Below are positions 7,564 through 15,166 of a DNA stretch of 21,631 bases, in pieces. A program made the position numbers and the translations under genes. The notes beneath the pieces are model-generated. The model made no database searches. It saw nothing but the letters and a program-made list of their open reading frames with translations, and had not been told where the DNA came from. The DNA is from a virus. Every line of letters starts with the position of its first letter. The first letter of the stretch is position 1. The DNA lies in the IMG/VR virus record IMGVR_UViG_3300024517_000126, positions 1-21,631 of that record; one strand, 5' to 3'.

Positions 7564-7805
7564 TGAAAAAGCCCTCACAGCAATCGGTAATGGGTTTGAT
7601 CCTGGCGGTGATGACCTTTGCTACTTCCTATCTTGGTTACGACAAGTACGAATCGAGCAAGGAACCTGCAAACGTGACGGTGAACGTCGAATCCATGCCA
7701 AACATCAGTCACGATCACCGATCGACCGAAAGTATACAAGCCATGATCAATAAGACAGTTGAATCAAGAATGAATAAGCATATCCATGATGAGGGTCGGC
7801 ACTAA
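7563..7805 (+). CDS. Small membrane-anchored protein of the lysis cassette
   Basis: An 80-residue protein with one N-terminal membrane segment (GLILAVMTFATSYLGY, about 11-26) followed by a charged, His-rich tail (ISHDHRS, KHIHDEGRH). The start is coupled to the previous stop (TGATG). The N-in, single-span layout could be an inner-membrane spanin subunit or an antiholin, but the outer part is much shorter than usual i-spanins. No family is recognised. Confidence 0.6.
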   Translation: MKKPSQQSVMGLILAVMTFATSYLGYDKYESSKEPANVTVNVESMPNISHDHRSTESIQAMINKTVESRMNKHIHDEGRH

Positions 7806-8203
7806 TGACTCAACACAAACATTTAGATGACGAAATTCATCAGCTTAATACTCGTATGGCACTGGTTGAACAAGACCTAAAGCTGATAGCAGGTATGCGG
7901 AAGTGGATTGTGACTGGCGTTATCGCCATTATTGCTCAAGCAGGTGGAGTCGTTTACACCTACGGGCAACTGACTGCCCAGGTTGAATTGATAGCGGGAG
8001 TTGATTTGGCGCGTGACGTATCAACATCGCGGAGAGTCCTTGCCGATCACGGCTCAGAACTTGAGAGTGTTCGCTTGGAGCAGGCGCGGGTTCGCGAAAG
8101 ACTCGATATTGTTGCTGATCGCCACAATGAACACGTTGCCAAAGGCGGGCATGAAAAATTGACTGGTCGCGTAGCTCGTTTGGAAGATAAGGTTTACCAG
8201 TAA
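7805..8203 (+). CDS. Membrane protein with long coiled coil, spanin-like layout
   Basis: A 132-residue protein coupled to the previous gene (TAATG). Residues 1-33 are helical and charged, residues 34-54 are a membrane segment (WIVTGVIAIIAQAGGVVYTYG), and the rest is a long heptad-rich helix (RRVLADHGSELESVRLEQARVRERLDIVADRHNEH). This layout suits an i-spanin or an accessory lysis protein that spans the periplasm. It lies last in the lysis cassette, just before the fibre genes. Function is inference from layout and position. Confidence 0.6.
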   Translation: MTQHKHLDDEIHQLNTRMALVEQDLKLIAGMRKWIVTGVIAIIAQAGGVVYTYGQLTAQVELIAGVDLARDVSTSRRVLADHGSELESVRLEQARVRERLDIVADRHNEHVAKGGHEKLTGRVARLEDKVYQ

Positions 8204-9354
8204 TGGTTGCACAAGCTGTCCCTGTAGTAGAAGTCACTAAAGTTGGTACTCCTGCTGATAATCAGATAGCTGTATGGACAGGCGACGGCACGATTGAAGG
8301 TAACGCCTTCTTCACCTACAGTTTGGCTGATGAGTTGATGACGATAACCTGCGACCAGAACGTCATTAACGAGAACGGGTTACGATTCATAGACCCTAAT
8401 ACTGGTAGCGCGACCTCTGGATGGGAGTACAAGACGGGACAAGCAGGACTGTTTGTAGACTCCCTCATCCTGACAGACAAGCCAACCGATGCGATCAACA
8501 ACCGCTACATAACGCATGTATGGAATAACCGCCCGGTGTATGGTAAAGGTATAGCCATAGCCTCAAATACAGCACTCGCTGACGAGAGCTTAGGAGCACT
8601 GGCATACTACATGCCTCGCGATGCCACAGGCACGCATAGAGCAATTATATCCTTTGCCAGTAACACTGGATCAGGGCAATCCTCACAGTTTGCTTGGGAA
8701 ACATACATCTACGGAAACTCTGGTCTGCAACTTCGCCGTCCTGGTTTCATTCAGTCCGATGCTAATTATAACATTACATGGAAGTATCAGGGAATTGTAA
8801 GGCTCTATGATTCCAGCGACAACCAGACTAACTTCGCGCAGACAAAATACCTCCAACTAGAGCACGATGGCACAGATGTAAAACTCTCTGGTGCTAACAT
8901 CACTGACTACGAGTTCACAGGTGCGTCAGGCTCGTACAACTTTGACCAGAAAGTCATGCCCGCAGGGGACACAGCAGCAGCAGATGCCGCTGCCATCGGA
9001 TACACCGCTGCTGAGGGTTTGATCCTTACAGGACAGGGTACGACCAACGATGTAACAATTAAGAATGATGCTGATGGAGAAGTAATGGGTGTACTGACAG
9101 GTACAACAACTGCTGACTTCAAAGGCCAAGTTAATGTAGCAGCACTTTTAGTGCCTGCTTCTTATACACAATTACCGGGGTTCACAGATGCAGCATTGAA
9201 CTCACTTACGAATGCTGTTAATACTAATGTAGGTAAGGTGCAAGGAGCAATGGTCTATAACACCTCGCAAGATGCGCCCGTATATGCTGTCGGTAACACC
9301 GATGGTGCTGTCTGGGTAGACGGAGCAGGTACAACAGTGAATACACCCGTATAA
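8203..9354 (+). CDS. Tail-fibre-like protein A
   Basis: A 383-residue protein, Thr/Asn/Gly-rich, beta-predicted, without signal or membrane segment. It starts at a TAATG overlap. The N-terminus (GTPADNQIAVWTGDGTIEGNA) is a pattern common at the start of phage fibre and spike proteins. The C-terminus, GAMVYN then PVYAVG then WVDGAGTTVNTPV, is nearly repeated at the end of the protein at 11385-12050. It probably forms trimers on the virion and takes part in host binding. No enzyme motif is visible. Codon choice differs from the upstream genes (many ACA and GTA codons), suggesting module exchange. Confidence 0.75.
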   Translation: MVAQAVPVVEVTKVGTPADNQIAVWTGDGTIEGNAFFTYSLADELMTITCDQNVINENGLRFIDPNTGSATSGWEYKTGQAGLFVDSLILTDKPTDAINNRYITHVWNNRPVYGKGIAIASNTALADESLGALAYYMPRDATGTHRAIISFASNTGSGQSSQFAWETYIYGNSGLQLRRPGFIQSDANYNITWKYQGIVRLYDSSDNQTNFAQTKYLQLEHDGTDVKLSGANITDYEFTGASGSYNFDQKVMPAGDTAAADAAAIGYTAAEGLILTGQGTTNDVTIKNDADGEVMGVLTGTTTADFKGQVNVAALLVPASYTQLPGFTDAALNSLTNAVNTNVGKVQGAMVYNTSQDAPVYAVGNTDGAVWVDGAGTTVNTPV

Positions 9355-9638
9355 TGGAAATTCAACAAAAAGGTATTAAGTGGTGGAAGGACTGCCCCTG
9401 CTGTGGTTGGGAAGGTAAGGCCATTAAGCCTGATAATGATAATGCTGAATGCCCCAACTGTGGGCTTCCAGAATTACGCATGAATATAGATGAACGTGTC
9501 TTCAACGGAAGACGCTATGAACACGATGCAAGATCAGAAGATAAGCGACAAGATGCAGCCAATGTTCCAGACACCGTAAGTAGATCAAAGCCGGGGTTTA
9601 AATATAACCCTAACAGACCTAAACCAATATGGAGATAA
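9354..9638 (+). CDS. Small zinc-ribbon protein
   Basis: A 94-residue protein with start in a TAATG overlap. Two Cys knuckles, CPCCGWEG near residue 14 and CPNCGL near residue 33, would bind one zinc ion in a ribbon fold. The rest is basic and polar with a Pro/Arg-rich end (KYNPNRPKPIWR). Its place inside the fibre module suggests a small virion or assembly protein and not a regulator, but a nucleic-acid role cannot be excluded. The family is not recognised. Confidence 0.65.
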   Translation: MEIQQKGIKWWKDCPCCGWEGKAIKPDNDNAECPNCGLPELRMNIDERVFNGRRYEHDARSEDKRQDAANVPDTVSRSKPGFKYNPNRPKPIWR

Positions 9639-9641
9639 TCA

Positions 9642-9896
9642 ATGTCTTACGCTAATAGTCACGCAGTCGAGACTTCTCTCAATGGAACTGAAACCATATC
9701 GTTTCCGTGGCCTGTTAGGGAGATACAAATAACAAATGATTCAGCAGTCAATGATCTAAAGTATAAGTTCAAGTCTGCTGAAACATTCAGCACACTAAAG
9801 CCCGGAGAGAGTCGTAGACTTCCTCTGGTAAGGATTCATAATTTGTTTCTTAGTACTTCTGCATCTGTAGCATATAGAATTTGGGGGATAGGATGA
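9642..9896 (+). CDS. Small beta-rich protein in the fibre module
   Basis: An 84-residue protein with GGAGA at 9631-9635 before ATG 9642. It has alternating strands (VREIQITNDS, DLKYKFKSAETFSTLKPGESRRL, NLFLSTSASVAYRIWGIG), resembling small Ig-like or fibre-tip structural proteins of phages. The PGES turn is typical of beta-sandwich edges. It is coupled by ATGA to the next gene, the second structural paralog. A virion component is inferred. Confidence 0.6.
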   Translation: MSYANSHAVETSLNGTETISFPWPVREIQITNDSAVNDLKYKFKSAETFSTLKPGESRRLPLVRIHNLFLSTSASVAYRIWGIG

Positions 9897-10660
9897 GTTT
9901 AGATCAACTAAGAAATGCAGGGCCAACAAGCGATGTACTGCGTGCCGCGATGGGAGCAATACCCGGTGTCTCTTGCTACAACAAATTTGGGCGCAACACC
10001 TCCGTCGCGAGCGGAGTTGAGGAAGAAATATGGGACGGATCAGTAGCCTATACATTCCCAGCTACTGCACTGATGACCAGCATATCACAGACAACTGATC
10101 AAGCAGCTCTCCGTGGAGAGACTGTAGAGGTTCAGGGACTGGATGCTAACTACGCACTGGTAACACAGGATGCGGTGCTTGGTAATCCGTCTACCACAGT
10201 TGTCACTCTAACCACTCCACTACTCAGATGCTTCAGGATGAAGATTCAATCGAGTGTCGTTGCAGACTCAACAGTACGAGTGCACAACGCTGGTGAGACT
10301 ACAGACTATGCCGTCATCTCCGTTGGTAATCAGCAAACAGAGATGGCGATCTATACCGTCCCAGCATCTACGACAGCTTTCATAACATCCTACTACGCGC
10401 ACCACAACCCGACAACAGGTCAAGGCTTTACCTCTAATCCGATTAGATTGTGGAAGAGAGATAATGCAAATGGTTACGCTAAGCAGATCGAACATATAGT
10501 TGGTGTACCAGAAGATGGAGGGTTTCAACATTTCTTTACGCCTTACCTCAAGATAGAGGCTAAGTACGACCTCTTTTTAACAGCACAACCCGTAGGACAA
10601 GCCTCTGATATTTCAGCAGGGTTCGATATAATCTTAGTAGACGATGGAGTCTACGTATAA
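9893..10660 (+). CDS. Putative virion structural protein (copy 2 of the paralogous pair)
   Basis: A 255-residue paralog of the protein at 77-862. From NKFGRNT to the end the two match in order and length. Only the first 35 or so residues differ completely, as expected for different attachment points. The ATG is in an ATGA overlap with GGGGGA at 9883-9888 as ribosome site; the frame opens 12 bases earlier at a TTG. Codon choice differs: by hand count ACA is 10 of 20 Thr codons in the aligned core here, and 2 of 19 in copy 1. So this copy did not arise by recent duplication within this genome. Function unknown, probably virion. Confidence 0.75.
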   Translation: MSLDQLRNAGPTSDVLRAAMGAIPGVSCYNKFGRNTSVASGVEEEIWDGSVAYTFPATALMTSISQTTDQAALRGETVEVQGLDANYALVTQDAVLGNPSTTVVTLTTPLLRCFRMKIQSSVVADSTVRVHNAGETTDYAVISVGNQQTEMAIYTVPASTTAFITSYYAHHNPTTGQGFTSNPIRLWKRDNANGYAKQIEHIVGVPEDGGFQHFFTPYLKIEAKYDLFLTAQPVGQASDISAGFDIILVDDGVYV

Positions 10661-10673
10661 CACAGGAATAAAT

Positions 10674-10967
10674 ATGCACACAACAAGTAGATCAACAGGT
10701 GATCTGGGAGTATCAGCGGCAGTTGCTGTCACTGGTAAAGCTATCTTAACAGGGGTAAGTCTAACCTGTGATGGTGTTACAGATTCCACTATAACAATAT
10801 TCGATAATGCCTCTGCCGCTTCTGGTACGTTATTGTACAACATCAGGCTAGATGCCTCTGTTGACGGGGTACATCGTATGGATCAACTCCCAGAGATTTA
10901 TGCTAAGAATGGTTTATTCGTTACCGTCACAGGCACCAGCGCTGTAGCCATAGTTTATTATAAGTAA
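10674..10967 (+). CDS. Small beta-rich structural protein
   Basis: A 97-residue protein; AGGA at 10663-10666 favours ATG 10674 over the in-frame start at 10644, which would overlap the previous gene. It consists of short strands (AILTGVSLTCDG, STITIFDNASAASGTLLYNIRL, GLFVTVTGTSAVAIVYYK) in a compact all-beta pattern seen in small phage head or tail decoration proteins. No catalytic residues are apparent. The next gene follows by a TAATG overlap. Confidence 0.65.
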   Translation: MHTTSRSTGDLGVSAAVAVTGKAILTGVSLTCDGVTDSTITIFDNASAASGTLLYNIRLDASVDGVHRMDQLPEIYAKNGLFVTVTGTSAVAIVYYK

Positions 10968-11374
10968 TGGCTAAAAGAGGAGTATCACTAAACCCCGGTT
11001 ACATCTCTGGTAGCCATTGGGCTAACTGTGACTTTTGTGATCATCAATTCCGTGCGGAAGACTTACAGGAAACTTGGGATCATTTCTGGGTGTGTGATGA
11101 GGACTACGAGAAGCGACATGAGCAAGACTTCTTGCGCGTTCGTCCTGAGGTCATCACTGTACAAGACCCAATTCGTCCCTCCAACACAGATAATGTAATA
11201 GATTCAGCTCAGACTATAGGTGGTACAACCACTACAGCAGCTACTTGGGCTAATGTCCAAGCCGTGGCTGGTTCGGCTGAGGTTGGTTTAGCCATTGCTG
11301 GCAAAAATGACATACCAACAGCTACTCATGGCCTGACTGATGGGTTGGTTGATTTACCAACATCGAGCTTATAA
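10967..11374 (+). CDS. Zinc-finger-like protein of the fibre module
   Basis: A 135-residue protein. Residues about 21-58 hold CDFC, a Trp-rich segment (LQETWDHFWVCDEDYEKRH) and a following QDFLRVRPE. The set of three Cys plus His or Asp could hold a metal ion. I recall this C-x2-C plus WVC-x5-RHxQDF pattern from small phage proteins next to fibres. The second half is Ala/Thr-rich and flexible, ending in a short fibre-like repeat. Together with the protein at 9354-9638 it makes two metal-binding proteins in one fibre module. Function unknown. Confidence 0.65.
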   Translation: MAKRGVSLNPGYISGSHWANCDFCDHQFRAEDLQETWDHFWVCDEDYEKRHEQDFLRVRPEVITVQDPIRPSNTDNVIDSAQTIGGTTTTAATWANVQAVAGSAEVGLAIAGKNDIPTATHGLTDGLVDLPTSSL

Positions 11375-11384
11375 AGGAATTTAA

Positions 11385-12050
11385 ATGGCAACAACAACTT
11401 TTGTAGATTTTACTACCACCATCGTAGCCGCGTGGCTAAACGATGTAGACGCCCTTGTCTATCAAGGTACACATAGTGCCGCTGCCACATTCGCAAGCAC
11501 TCTTGACGTTCAAGGAGCCTTCACCAGTCTAGGCATTAACGACGATGCCCCAGCCGAGAGACTGAATGTAGCAGACACCTTACTAACAGTAGGAACCGAT
11601 GGCGCTAATTATACCATGCGGGGTGCGTCTGCTACATCCAAGCTAACTATATCCTCCAGTTCCGTACACGGTAGTAGTCTAGCTCTATACGGGAATAATC
11701 ACGCAACTCTCGCCTCGAACTGGTATCTTAAGACTGTTGGTAGCGCAACCACCATCTCTTGGGATGAAAGTGCTGGTGAACTTGATTTCTACACAAAGGT
11801 TGGTACATCTAAAACATTAGCAATGAATATTACTGCTAATCAGAGTGTGGAACCCACATACTTTAAACTCCCGAGCGCGACCACAGCACAACTTGCTGAT
11901 GTAGGGCACGCGATTAATACAGGGGATCAGAAGGTGTTGGGTAGTGTTATGTACAATAGTGATACACACAATCCTGTGTATGCCGTAGGCAGTGCTCACG
12001 CAGATATCTGGGTAGACGGAGCTGGAACCACGGTACACTCACCAGTATAA
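11385..12050 (+). CDS. Tail-fibre-like protein B
   Basis: A 221-residue beta-rich protein with AGGA just before its ATG. Its N-terminal part contains GAFTSLGINDDA, shared with the protein at 12050-13579. Its C-terminus (GSVMYN, PVYAVG, IWVDGAGTTVHSPV) is shared with the protein at 8203-9354. It therefore looks like a recombined short fibre built from modules of its two neighbours. Its TAATG junction with the next gene repeats the DNA pattern at 9354. A virion role in adhesion is likely; a chaperone role for the neighbouring fibre is another possibility. Confidence 0.7.
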   Translation: MATTTFVDFTTTIVAAWLNDVDALVYQGTHSAAATFASTLDVQGAFTSLGINDDAPAERLNVADTLLTVGTDGANYTMRGASATSKLTISSSSVHGSSLALYGNNHATLASNWYLKTVGSATTISWDESAGELDFYTKVGTSKTLAMNITANQSVEPTYFKLPSATTAQLADVGHAINTGDQKVLGSVMYNSDTHNPVYAVGSAHADIWVDGAGTTVHSPV

Positions 12051-13579
12051 TGGCAACATATCAGCTACCGCCTCCGCCGGACGCTAAAGACCCACTGATA
12101 CAAGGATGGCTCTTTGAGCTATACAAGCGGAACACTAACATTGCCGAGCTAGGTACGTCTATAGATAGTCTTGGTGATGTTATTATAACAGGTACACCAG
12201 CTAATAATGAAGTTTTAGCTTGGGATGGTGGTGTAGCACAGTGGATTAACCAGACGGCTGTGGAAGCCGGACTGATTAGTACTGCCGGGGGGCAGACCAT
12301 TGCTGGGACACTTAGTGTATCAGGAGCATTCACCAGTCTTGGTATAAATGATGACGCTACCCTAGAGGTATTGAAGATTACTGATGGGGGTATAGTTCTA
12401 GGGGATGGTACACTTAATGGTACTATTATTCAGAGCATTGATACTGTTAATACCATTATAACTGGAGGTAATACAGAGGCATCAGGCGGTAGAATAATAC
12501 TAAATGGATCGTCTCATGCTGATGGTGCTGACTCTCAATTCTTTGCCGGGCCACACCTCTGGATGAGGTTCGATGATTCTGTAGGTGACCTTGAAATATT
12601 AACAGGTACAGTAGGATCAAAGACTCCAGCCCTAACAATTAATGCAGCCCAGACAGCCACATTCACAGGGCTTATTTCGGCTGAGAAAGGAATTAACGTA
12701 GCTGGAACCACGTCTGGCACCATAAACTTAACGGGCACTTCTGGACATGCAATCATTAATCTGTTCGCCTCGGGTACAAACGATGGGTTCATAGATTTCT
12801 TCTCTGGTGCAGCACTAAAGGCTAGAATTAGTGCCTTAGATACTAGCGTCTTAAACTTCTACACAGGCGCTACACCTAGCCTAGCCCTAACAATTGACTC
12901 CTCTCAGAATATTGCAATGGCTGGTGAGGCGTTTGTGATAACTAACGCTGGTAACCCACGGATCGATATAACCGATTCAGGATCAAGCAGCACCCTACGA
13001 CTTGCAGCCGAAGGAGCCTCGGTGGTTGTGGGGGCTGAGTCTAATCACCCTCTCGTATTACAGACCAATGCTCTCACAGCACTAACAGTTAATGCAGACC
13101 AATCGGTAGACATTACCAACCATATTGGTTTTCCCGCAACACAAGTACCGTCAGCAGGTGCTAATGATCTTGATGATTACAGGGAAGGCACTTGGACAGT
13201 GGAGATGTACGATGCTCTTACTGGTGGTAATAAATCGGCAACAACTATTACGGGGAATTACACCCGCGTTGGCAATATAGTTTGTGCACGGTTCAACTCC
13301 TTCAACAATATTGATACAACAGGTATGTCGGCAGGGAACTTTATATATATAACCCTTCCATTCGCCGCCGCTTTTGATTGTATAGGTGTACTGATGCAAA
13401 CTGGTCTAACCATGACTGCTAACTATACAATGCTCAGTCCTCTCGTATCCAGTACGAGGGATCGATTTCATATAAGAGAGTCGGGGCCAGCCCTTAGTGA
13501 TTTAGGAATGCAGATCAGTACAATCACATCAACTACAGATGATATAGACGACTTCTGCATGACGTATCTAGCAGAGTGA
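12050..13579 (+). CDS. Tail-fibre-like protein C, large receptor-binding candidate
   Basis: A 509-residue protein. The Pro-rich start (YQLPPPPDAKDPLIQGWLFELYKRN) looks like a virion-attachment segment. GTPANNEVLAWDGGVAQW and GAFTSLGINDDA follow, then a long series of short beta repeats with the form ALTINAAQTATF, ALTIDSSQNIAM and ALTVNADQSVDI at roughly 100-residue spacing, typical of trimeric fibre shafts. The C-terminal 140 residues (IGFPATQVPSAGANDLDDYREGTWTV, then a GNYTRVGN strand) match a common phage fibre tip pattern. It is the last late gene and the best candidate for direct receptor contact. Confidence 0.75.
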   Translation: MATYQLPPPPDAKDPLIQGWLFELYKRNTNIAELGTSIDSLGDVIITGTPANNEVLAWDGGVAQWINQTAVEAGLISTAGGQTIAGTLSVSGAFTSLGINDDATLEVLKITDGGIVLGDGTLNGTIIQSIDTVNTIITGGNTEASGGRIILNGSSHADGADSQFFAGPHLWMRFDDSVGDLEILTGTVGSKTPALTINAAQTATFTGLISAEKGINVAGTTSGTINLTGTSGHAIINLFASGTNDGFIDFFSGAALKARISALDTSVLNFYTGATPSLALTIDSSQNIAMAGEAFVITNAGNPRIDITDSGSSSTLRLAAEGASVVVGAESNHPLVLQTNALTALTVNADQSVDITNHIGFPATQVPSAGANDLDDYREGTWTVEMYDALTGGNKSATTITGNYTRVGNIVCARFNSFNNIDTTGMSAGNFIYITLPFAAAFDCIGVLMQTGLTMTANYTMLSPLVSSTRDRFHIRESGPALSDLGMQISTITSTTDDIDDFCMTYLAE

Positions 13580-13589
13580 GCAGCCCTGC

Positions 13590-13811
13590 TTAATAACAAC
13601 GAGTGAACATGATGCCTGGTCGATCACTCCCATTGAAATAGATCGATCTGATATGCGCCTTCTTCTTTGGATGGGTGCTTAGATCAATCGGCGGAACTGA
13701 TTTGGCAAGGATGGTATACGCCTTGTTACATTCGTCTGCATCCTTGTAAACATCGATGAAGCAATCCCAAACGCCAGGCTGAATCATCAACCATAGCATC
13801 ATGGTTTTCAT
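13590..13811 (-). CDS. Small hypothetical protein at the end of the early operon
   Basis: A 73-residue protein with hydrophobic N-terminus (MMLWLMIQPGVW) and two or three Cys (CFIDVYKDADEC), similar in feel to small secreted phage proteins; the hydrophobic run is too short for a confident signal peptide. It overlaps by ATGA with the end of a remnant of the 15163-15633 gene. The leader is therefore the same DNA that precedes methyltransferase 2. It converges with the late operon, with only 10 bases between stops. Function unknown. Confidence 0.55.
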   Translation of the reverse strand: MKTMMLWLMIQPGVWDCFIDVYKDADECNKAYTILAKSVPPIDLSTHPKKKAHIRSIYFNGSDRPGIMFTRCY

Positions 13812-13865
13812 CTATCTGAACAGCGTCTTGTGCGCTTGGCTTCTATCTGCTTCACGATATGATCG
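13805..13865. repeat. Direct repeat, distal copy flanking the methyltransferase pair
   Basis: Two blocks are identical to DNA at 15160-15223: 25 bases at 13805-13829 and 22 bases at 13844-13865. The spacer is 14 bases here and 17 in the other copy. The two copies are in the same orientation, 1355 bases apart, and bracket the two methyltransferase genes. Confidence 0.9.
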
Positions 13866-13879
13866 AGGATTATTTCATG
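13808..13879 (-). pseudogene. Remnant copy of the 3' end of the coiled-coil gene at 15163-15633
   Basis: Twenty-three codons plus a stop, without an ATG, encode HEIILDHIVKQIEAKRTRRCSDR. This matches DHIVKQIKELAEKRRCSDR, the end of the 15163-15633 protein, apart from an indel of one codon. The stop again overlaps an ATG (ATGA). Its upstream end merges into the stop of methyltransferase 1. It is a fragment left by duplication or cassette insertion. Confidence 0.75.
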
Positions 13880-14498
13880 CGAATAAATCTATTTGTGAAG
13901 TCTCAGCCTCGAAACGCTCACAACCTGATTTATAGTAATCCTCGTCTATCTCACACAAAACAAGGTCACAACCGAAATAATGGCAAGCTACCGCTGAACT
14001 CATAGAACCGCCGTGGGTGTCTAGTATCTTTTGATTTGGTTCGGCGTAATTGGTTAATAACCATTCGTAAAGTTTTACGGGTTTTTGTGTTGGGTGTGTT
14101 CTGCTGGGATCTGATGACCTTAGTTTAAATAGCTTTGCTGGTTTATCAAACGATGTCCATGCCATCTCCCATTGTGAAAAATTAGGGTAAAACTGCTGCT
14201 TATCCCAGCAGATGATTCCTCTTGTTGGGGGAAGATCAAAGTAATTACCACCAAAGATTATCTGGTTGCATGATACCCTGAACATTTCTATAAAATATTC
14301 TTTTGTTGGTATACTGTGATCCCAGCCTTCCATCTTATCGTACAGAGAACGAACCATTTTTATCTTATCCCCCTCCTTCCCGCCTCCAAACATTTTATCG
14401 CCTATCCCATAGGGCGGGTCAACAATAGCCAAATCAAAAGCGTTATCCTCGCAACCTTTCATATAGGTCATACAGTCTTGGTGTAGTAGCTCTATCAT
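13875..14498 (-). CDS. DNA methyltransferase 1 (beta-class, DPPY type), with altered AdoMet motif
   Basis: A 207-residue member of the N6_N4_Mtase family, which methylates the exocyclic amino group of adenine or cytosine using AdoMet. The catalytic DPPYG is at residues 27-31 near the N-terminus and the AdoMet-binding region (LDTHGGSMSS, 159-168) at the C-terminus, the beta-class order. DPPY favours N6-adenine. HPTQKP at 135-140 is conserved. It is a tandem paralog of the next gene, coupled by ATGA. Odd point: the AdoMet loop reads GGSMSS where the paralog and the family have LGSGSS. This change may reduce or abolish activity. No cognate restriction enzyme lies near, so it is an orphan, probably against host restriction. 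Confidence 0.85.
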   Translation of the reverse strand: MIELLHQDCMTYMKGCEDNAFDLAIVDPPYGIGDKMFGGGKEGDKIKMVRSLYDKMEGWDHSIPTKEYFIEMFRVSCNQIIFGGNYFDLPPTRGIICWDKQQFYPNFSQWEMAWTSFDKPAKLFKLRSSDPSRTHPTQKPVKLYEWLLTNYAEPNQKILDTHGGSMSSAVACHYFGCDLVLCEIDEDYYKSGCERFEAETSQIDLFA

Positions 14499-15166
14499 GC
14501 AAATATATCCAGTTGCGCTGTTTCAGCTTCAAATCGCTTCATAGCTGCATCATAGTAATCCTTGTCAATCTCCATGCCTACAAAATCAAAACCTCCGTAG
14601 TGGGCTGCTATCGCGCTACTGCCGGAGCCTAAATGAGTGTCTAGTATCTTGTCGCCTTCTTTGGCGTAGTTTCTTAATAGCCATTCGTATAAACCTATAG
14701 GCTTTTGCGTTGGGTGTATTTTTAAATCTCTAACCATTTTTGTCTTCGTCGTAATGGCATTCGGTGGGCCGATATAATTACCCTGATTTTTATATTCAAA
14801 ATGTTTCATCGGCTTCTTAAATGTCGTGTACGCTAATTCTCCTGATGCAAATGTTTTACCGTATCTGTGGCCTTCTTTGTCCTGCATTTTATCCCAATAT
14901 ATCCAAGCACCTGTCGGTTTCAATTTATCAGCGAAATAATTTCCGCCCCATATAATCGAGTTTCTGCTAACCCTTAACAGTTCAGTGAAATACTCAAGAT
15001 CCGGTGTCGATTTGTCCCATTCCTTTTCTTTAAAACTGCCAAGACCGACACTTCCGCCATCCATGCCAATCCCATAAGGCGGGTCAACAATAGCTAAATC
15101 AAAAGCATTGTCCTCACAGCCTTTCATGTAATCCATACAGTCCATGTGGAGTAGTTCTATTTTCAT
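14495..15166 (-). CDS. DNA methyltransferase 2 (beta-class, DPPY type)
   Basis: A 223-residue N6_N4_Mtase family enzyme with all expected motifs: DPPYG at residues 28-32, HPTQKP at 151-156 and an intact LDTHLGSGSS AdoMet loop at 175-184. The first 30 residues are nearly the same as in methyltransferase 1 (MDCMDYMKGCEDNAFDLAIVDPPYGIG against QDCMTYMKGCEDNAFDLAIVDPPYGIG), as are the ends (RFEAETAQLDIFA, RFEAETSQIDLFA). The middles, where target recognition is expected, differ strongly, which suggests different target sites. The start overlaps the previous stop as ATGA. Probably protects phage DNA from host restriction; a regulatory role is possible. Confidence 0.9.
   Translation of the reverse strand: MKIELLHMDCMDYMKGCEDNAFDLAIVDPPYGIGMDGGSVGLGSFKEKEWDKSTPDLEYFTELLRVSRNSIIWGGNYFADKLKPTGAWIYWDKMQDKEGHRYGKTFASGELAYTTFKKPMKHFEYKNQGNYIGPPNAITTKTKMVRDLKIHPTQKPIGLYEWLLRNYAKEGDKILDTHLGSGSSAIAAHYGGFDFVGMEIDKDYYDAAMKRFEAETAQLDIFA

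Noticed and set aside
13579-13590. AGCAG-CC-CTGCT palindrome between the convergent operons as a terminator
   Set aside because: The loop would be only two bases unless the stem shortens to four pairs, and no T run follows on either strand.
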